A stretch of 29,577 nucleotides of DNA, taken from contig BFEA01000538.1 in assembly GCA_003427395.1 (NCBI GenBank), positions 264,595-294,171 of the forward strand, read 5' to 3'. Both the position numbers and the translations under genes were made by a program. Below, in pieces: positions 24,932 through 29,577 of this stretch. The notes below the pieces were generated by a model, which was given only the letters and a program-made list of their open reading frames with translations, was not told the DNA's origin and ran no database searches. Origin of the DNA: Chara braunii. Taxonomy: Eukaryota > Streptophyta > Charophyceae > Charales > Characeae. Within the stretch, counting starts at the first letter, position 1, and every line of letters starts with the position of its first letter.

Positions 24932-26290
24932 GTGGTTGGAAACCCCCTCCGAGACTTCACTAAGGAGGACCGGAGGAGGGCCAATGAGAGGGCACGAGAC
25001 GATCGATGGAATGAAGGACGGTTAGAGAAGCGAAAAACGGATGGTAGCGCGGTCTGGATGTTCGTGCCTCATCCGTTCATGAGGTATGACTGGGTTGGGT
25101 CGGCCCACGAGGAAACTGCAACACACTTCGCCGTCCAGATCATGGAGGCAGCGATCGACAAAAAATGAATGGTATTGGTCCAATATTCGCGACGATGTTA
25201 AGTTCATCGTCCGAAACTGTTCTGTCTGCGCCGCTGACAAGGCGCCGATTCAGCCGCCTCAGTCGATAGTGCCTACCATGGTTGAACGACCGTTTCAGAA
25301 AGTCAGCATGGATACCACCGATATTGTCATACCCCCTGGACCGAATAGCTGTGAATATTCAATTCTTTTGGTATTTGTGGACCATTTTTCGAAATGGATC
25401 GAGGCGTATCCCTGTAAGACAAGACAGATGGCGGAGATCGCACAGTATGTTAACCGTTTCCTCGGAATGCATCAGATACAGAAGAGATCCTAACGGATAA
25501 TGGGGCGGAATTCTGAGGAGAGGTTCTGAGAAGCCTGGTCATACAGGGTGTCTTCATTCGCAATACTGCCCCTCATATGTCGCAATCAAACGGACTGGTA
25601 GAAAATGTCAATCGGGTAATTAAGACAGTGTTACGACGGAATATCGCGGTAAGGGATACGAGGCCTTGGCCCAATATCGTGGATCATATCCTAGCTATCC
25701 ATCGGCGGACACCCTACGAGTCTACAGGGCTAACCCTCTTTACATTACGGACCAATAGCGTGGCCTGTGTAGCCCTACCGAGCCTAAACGACGAAACGAC
25801 CCTTCCACGACGGGCCACTAGAGTGACGGTAAAGGACAAGGCCCAACGCCGTCTAGAATTGATGGAAAAGGCCCTCCCCCGATTAGCCCGAAAAAGACAG
25901 CGGATGACTAAAATGGCCCACGGTAGACAGGTCCGGAGTTACGAGGCCCGAAATGGGAATGTTGGGCCTCGACCCCAGTATAGATTAGGGGGCACCGTGC
26001 AGGTGAGGAAATATGCTCGCCAGAGTAAGTTAGCGCCATGATTCTTCGGGCGATTTCACGTTGTAGAACTTGGTCCTAACGGCGTGAACACGGTGCGGCT
26101 ATCATCGAAGGTATCGGGAAGTCGATCGGCTTGTCCGATCATTCGAGTTATGTCCTACCTTCGTCCTCTCCTTTCTGCCCCTTCTTCTCCATCATCCGCG
26201 TCGTCCCTCGATCTCCAGGACGAAGATAACCATCTCAACTATCTTGATCCCTCTTCTTCTCAGCCTTTGTCACCTTCGCCATCGCCATGA
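24932..26290 (+). pseudogene. Integrase, broken by two frame changes and two in-frame TGA
   Basis: N-terminal zinc region: AHEETATHF (24932-25168 frame), then, after a one-base slip in an A6 run near 25160, NCSVC. Catalytic core: VSMDTTD (first Asp), VFVDHFSKWIEAY, then in the next frame LTDNGAEF (second Asp) and SNGLVENVNRVIK (Glu), so the D,D-35-E triad is intact. The C-terminal part has VRKYARQSKLAP and FFGRFHVVELGPNGVNTVRL, the GPY/F-type module. TGA stops lie at 25514-25516 and 26039-26041. Without these the last frame runs from 25493 to the TGA at 26288-26290, which overlaps the ATG of ORF A. Confidence 0.9.
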
Positions 26291-26775
26291 GCTTTTCCAC
26301 CGAGCAAGTCATCAGCGAGCGGCTAATGGTACCAAGAGGAGCCATCTCTGCGATCCGGCAGGTGCAACATCCTCGACTGAGTCCAGATCTTCTCCGATTT
26401 GCGGCCTTTTTCAGTACATCGGTCATTCACGCGGCAGCAGAGTTCCGATTCCCATAGGTTGAGGCGACATGTGTATTGGCCGAGGTATCGACCTTCTTGC
26501 GCCTGTCTCCACCAGGGGGGAGCCACGTGTCCGTCATCGTCGTCTTCACGGGCGACATCACTACGGTGACTACGCTGCATCTGGCGCGGAGCACGGAGAT
26601 TTTCCAACAGTTGCGGGCCTGGGCGACGGACGTCGCAACTGCGTGGGTACAATTGCTAGCTCGACCGCGCGATCGAGTCGTGGCGGCCAACGACATCGAT
26701 CTCCAGCTCCGGGTTTCCCCTACCACACCAGAAGTCTTCCTCCCCAAGCTTCTTCCTTTTGCTCCGCCTCAATGA
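26287..26775 (+). pseudogene. Accessory ORF A of unknown function, one in-frame TAG
   Basis: ATG at 26287 overlaps the integrase stop as ATGA. Encodes MSFSTEQVISERLMV..., about 162 codons ending LLPFAPPQ, with one TAG at 26455-26457 (a CAG or TGG codon could be its ancestor). The stop again overlaps the next ATG as ATGA (26772-26775). Segments such as HVSVIVVFTGDITTVTTLHL look like a folded beta-rich domain. I recognise no family. No membrane segment, so not an obvious envelope protein. Confidence 0.6.
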
Positions 26776-27533
26776 ACCGTCATCACCTCTCTGCCTTCAG
26801 CCTCACCTCTGATGTTCCCACGTTTTGGCAATCTGCCGTGGAAGCGTCTCTGTCCTTCACAAACAAGCAACTGGATGTGCCGATTCTCGACGTGGTCAAG
26901 TGGACGCAGTGGTGGCAAGCCTACCTGGCGCTCAGTTTTTGCCTCCTCGAAGTCGCCTTCCATTGGGCGGAACCCGCAGACATGAGTGAGGAGGACGAGA
27001 TCCCGGACGATGAGGTGGAGTTGCTGCTCATCCAGGCGTGGAGAACGGACACGGAGGGGGATTTCCTGGGGATCTTGTTCAGAGAAGTGAGCAACTGCCA
27101 TCTGGACTTCATTACAAACAAGCTGCTGGTGTTTCTAGCCCAAGTGCTGGACGTTCTGTCGTTGGAAATCCTCTCGCGTTGCGACGAGAAGCCGGGAACA
27201 GCCACACTCGCTCGTACACTGGAGCCACATCTTCTTTGGCCCATGTGTACGGAATTGGAGGAGGGTAGCTACTACTTACCCTCGAAAGGTGCGTACCTGA
27301 GCATCGACGTCACTGATCTTTCCACGTGGGACCCACTCATCCGAAGCGCTCCCATGGGAGAGACAAGTGAGGAGGAAGAGGATGAGGAAGAAAAAGTCAC
27401 AGAAGAAGAAGATCAGGAAGGCGATCCCGATTATCGCGGGTCGGAAGACATGGGATCAGAAGGATCTGAGTCGGAGGAGAAAGGTGGATCACACGAATCC
27501 AGCGAGCCGGCAGAGCTGACCAGAGAGGAATGA
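26772..27533 (+). CDS. Accessory ORF B, 253 aa, acidic C-terminal tail, intact
   Basis: Starts MNRHHLSAFSLTSDVP at the ATGA overlap with ORF A and is open to TGA 27531-27533. The body contains VVKWTQWWQAYLALSFCLLE and LLLIQAWRTDTEGDFLGILF, followed by VFLAQVLDVLSLEIL. From about residue 195 the protein is extremely acidic (SEEEEDEEEKVTEEEDQEGD and further Ser/Glu runs). Acidic tails of this kind occur in histone- and nucleic-acid-binding partners, but I recognise no family. It is the only long frame of the element without a stop or frameshift, which may mean recent constraint or luck. An upstream in-frame extension to 26469 is probably not used. Confidence 0.65.
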   Translation: MNRHHLSAFSLTSDVPTFWQSAVEASLSFTNKQLDVPILDVVKWTQWWQAYLALSFCLLEVAFHWAEPADMSEEDEIPDDEVELLLIQAWRTDTEGDFLGILFREVSNCHLDFITNKLLVFLAQVLDVLSLEILSRCDEKPGTATLARTLEPHLLWPMCTELEEGSYYLPSKGAYLSIDVTDLSTWDPLIRSAPMGETSEEEEDEEEKVTEEEDQEGDPDYRGSEDMGSEGSESEEKGGSHESSEPAELTREE

Positions 27534-27670
27534 GGAGGACGTGCCACGAAGGAAACGGGAAAACTCGAAAGGCAAACGCCTGATCGAAGAATCGCAGGGG
27601 CCGCCGCCGCGACTGCTGCAGGGGGATCCGGCGCGTAATCCAGAGCCACCGTGGGAAGAAGACGAGAGAG

Positions 27671-28279
27671 ATGGAGGCGCCGCCTCATAGGGATCAAGAA
27701 GCCGACACCGCCAACGAAGTGAATTGCCCTCCTAATCATCCCCTCTTTCACACGCAACCCTTCGTCTACGTTGAGATGCGGGCGCTCGGGCTTCGTCCCC
27801 GGTCGTTATCCCGTCGTCCCCGTGACTTCCTCACCCTCCGGCAGCTCCTAGGCCGACCCCCGTTCCCCGATAGGTGGCAGCCATTTCCACTCTCCCTCTT
27901 CTATCATCGTTACGCCACCCACCTTCTGGTCACCATCTTCCCGCACGCTACTACTCGCTCGCTCGTCGCTTCTTTCCCCCTCCACGTCCTTCTCTTTAAC
28001 GTGGATTGGCGGGAGTATAATAATAAAGAGGTCTACTACATCATCAAGGGCATGATTCCCGCGTGCGAGGAATACGACGATTTCCTCGCTGCCATCCGCT
28101 GCACCCTCTGCATCCTCTACCCTGACTACCTCGCCTCCCTCCCCCATCAACGTCGTCACCCTCGCTTCCCCCGCATCCATCGCTTTGTCTATTACATCCC
28201 ACTCCCCTCTAGCGATAGGAAAATTTACCGCTTCATGCCTCTTCTTCCCAGGTCTATCCAGCACCTCCCCCACCCGTAA
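27671..28279 (+). CDS. Accessory ORF C, 202 aa or longer, basic, unknown function
   Basis: Starts MEAPPHRDQEADTAN and ends SIQHLPHP. Rich in Arg, His and Pro (LRPRSLSRRPRDFLTLRQLL), with aromatic segments (LHVLLFNVDWREYNNKEVYY) and CTLCILYPDYLASL. The frame is open upstream to 27584. A single TGA (27581-27583) then separates it from an ATG at 27530 that overlaps the ORF B stop as ATGA, so the ancestral ORF C probably began there (249 codons). No signal peptide or envelope-type membrane anchor is evident. Its basic charge contrasts with the acidic tail of ORF B, so the two might interact (inference). Confidence 0.6.
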   Translation: MEAPPHRDQEADTANEVNCPPNHPLFHTQPFVYVEMRALGLRPRSLSRRPRDFLTLRQLLGRPPFPDRWQPFPLSLFYHRYATHLLVTIFPHATTRSLVASFPLHVLLFNVDWREYNNKEVYYIIKGMIPACEEYDDFLAAIRCTLCILYPDYLASLPHQRRHPRFPRIHRFVYYIPLPSSDRKIYRFMPLLPRSIQHLPHP

Positions 28280-28730
28280 TTAGATTACCTTTCCAGGGCA
28301 ACGTTTAGGATTGAGTGCACGCATGCCACGTTGGATGACTTCCACACTCAAATCCTACGGTATGTGGCATGTGTAAGCTCCACGTCAATCATCGGACCAC
28401 CAATCGGTGTCTTATGAGAGAGCAAGCGGGAGCTTGCTCAAGATTGGAACCCCTTGGGCGTCACATATGTGACGAACCATTTTTTGTAATCGTGCGACTT
28501 TCTGTGCGAAGCTTCCTCGGGGAAACAGGACGGGTCGGATGGGTGAGCTGTGGAGAGACTGGTCGGTCGGGCAAGTTGTATGGATACCCTCATTTCTTTT
28601 TGTTTTCTGTGGGAATCTGTCGTGTCGGTGTCGGAAAAGTCCCGCGCGGACGATTGGGTAACCGCACCTTAGCGAACACAATGGACAACGGTTGCCATGG
28701 CTTCTTTCTTGTTCTGCTGTGAGCACTAGG
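28280..28730 (+). other. Non-coding 3' region before the right LTR, with palindromes
   Basis: Contains a hairpin AGCAAGC-GGGA-GCTTGCT at 28420-28437 and a perfect 14-bp palindrome GTCACATATGTGAC at 28460-28473. A purine-rich stretch at about 28413-28433 is a candidate polypurine tract. The bases directly before the right repeat are not purine-rich, which leaves the exact LTR border unclear. Confidence 0.5.
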
Positions 28731-29498
28731 AATTTTTGGCGCGATCATCGCGCGGGAATATCGGTTTTTTTTTTTTTTTCCCAACTAACGTCGAGCCCCC
28801 ATGGGTTCGCGGAATTGTTCTTGGGCTTTTCAAAATTTCCTTTTGCAACTAGGACTTAGACTACGAATTAAGGTACTCTGAATTTTGTTGCGCCGCGTTT
28901 CTCACTTGCGCACCTCTTGCTGCGCTAGGAACTGGGCTTTGACTGGATCACGCCCGTAATCTTGTGTAACTGTCACTTTTGGTGGGCGCGATTATAACTG
29001 TACCTTTCTTCTCTCTTGATTTCCTCGTGTTTTCATGCCTTCTTCTTTTTTGTCTTGCACGCTTAATACTCTATTCTAATTGTTCTGAACACCTGTAGGA
29101 TCGGATCGATGCGTGCAGTGCGGCTACAATCCCCACGCCGCGGCCTGGCCATGCAGACATAGGCACTCCCTCTCTTCGCCTCATGATCACTTGGGCTTAA
29201 TCCCGTATCTTTCGCACAAACATGCATATTATAAATTTCGCAAGCGCGATTAGTTTGCTCTCTATGAACTTTGGAGTTAGCCCGATCGGTGAGGGTCGGC
29301 TAACGAGTCAGCTTGAGAGGGTGAGTCAACGAGAGAGTTGGGCGATCCAACGAGGTGGTGTGGAATATGCGGGGTTGACGTGTGGGCCGCGACGGACTGT
29401 GGCGCACAGGTGAACCCGAATTGCATGCTCGAACCAAGCGTGGTGACAACTCTGTGTTGATGCGTGGCGACGGACTGCCCGCATCGGGGAGTGTGAAG

Positions 29499-29577
<79 letters not shown>
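28731..29577 (+). repeat. Right LTR, truncated by the window end
   Basis: Matches 17969-18814 over its whole visible length, including the T run near 28766, TATAAAT at 29230-29236 and the AG tract from 29501. The two copies differ mainly by single-base changes, mostly transitions, at roughly one in ten positions by eye. The window ends within the AG tract. Confidence 0.92.

Larger units (their letters stand above)
17969..29577 (+). mobile_element. Ty3/gypsy LTR retrotransposon with accessory 3' ORFs, decayed, right end cut by window
   Basis: Terminal direct repeats enclose, in order: primer-binding site, gag, protease, reverse transcriptase, RNase H, PHD-like finger, integrase, ORFs A, B and C. 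Reverse transcriptase and RNase H before integrase is the Ty3/gypsy order. No chromodomain was seen after integrase. gag and pol carry several in-frame stops and frame changes, and the two terminal repeats differ at roughly one base in ten by eye. This is an old, probably immobile copy unless helped in trans. The right terminal repeat runs out of the window, so the full length and target-site duplication cannot be seen. Confidence 0.93.

Noticed and set aside
20727-26041. Recoded stop codons (TAG/TGA read as amino acids) in gag-pol
   Set aside because: Stops of all three kinds together with frameshifts point to decay, and the large host-type gene nearby uses ordinary codons.
26287-28279. Envelope-type gene
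   Set aside because: No signal peptide, fusion-peptide-like or C-terminal membrane segment is visible in any of the three accessory frames.

Overview
The window looks like nuclear DNA of a eukaryote, most likely of the green-plant lineage. It is full of AG/CT/CA/GT microsatellites, poly-A tracts and minisatellites. It carries a decayed Ty3/gypsy LTR retrotransposon whose primer-binding site resembles that of plant elements (initiator tRNA-Met type), and a relic of U2 spliceosomal RNA. There are no bacterial-style operons. A charophyte alga or early land plant is a guess that the sequence alone cannot prove.

Layout. 1-1900: microsatellite, poly-C run, a 69-bp tandem duplication, a weak tRNA-derived SINE-like fragment, then a U2 snRNA-like relic whose 3' half is tandemly duplicated (90-bp unit). 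1910-8752 (minus): one uninterrupted 2280-codon gene, the highlight of the window. It encodes a diverged Hsp70 (ATPase domain plus a remnant of the substrate-binding domain) fused to three tandem modules. Each module holds two degenerate triosephosphate-isomerase (TPI)-like domains that have lost the catalytic residues. 9161-9313: three 51-bp repeats upstream of this gene; two of them carry a TATAAA on the gene's strand. 9314-17920: essentially gene-poor, with compound microsatellites, a 0.8-kb TGAT-type satellite, an assembly gap, purine-rich and poly-A stretches, a 114-bp minisatellite and one doubtful 191-codon ORF.

17969-29577: a long Ty3/gypsy element. Terminal direct repeats (each with TATAAAT and a long AG tract) lie at 17969-18814 and from 28731 to the window end. 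Between them are a primer-binding site, gag, protease, reverse transcriptase, RNase H, a PHD-like zinc finger, integrase, and three accessory ORFs of unknown function. gag and pol carry stops and frame changes, so the copy is dead or nearly so. The junctions integrase/ORF A, ORF A/ORF B and ORF B/ORF C all have the stop-start overlap ATGA. This suggests translation by termination-reinitiation of the 3' cistrons, which would be unusual for an LTR element.

The two most notable systems are the Hsp70-pseudoTPI fusion and the ATGA-coupled accessory cistrons of the retrotransposon. All family assignments come from reading motifs by eye.
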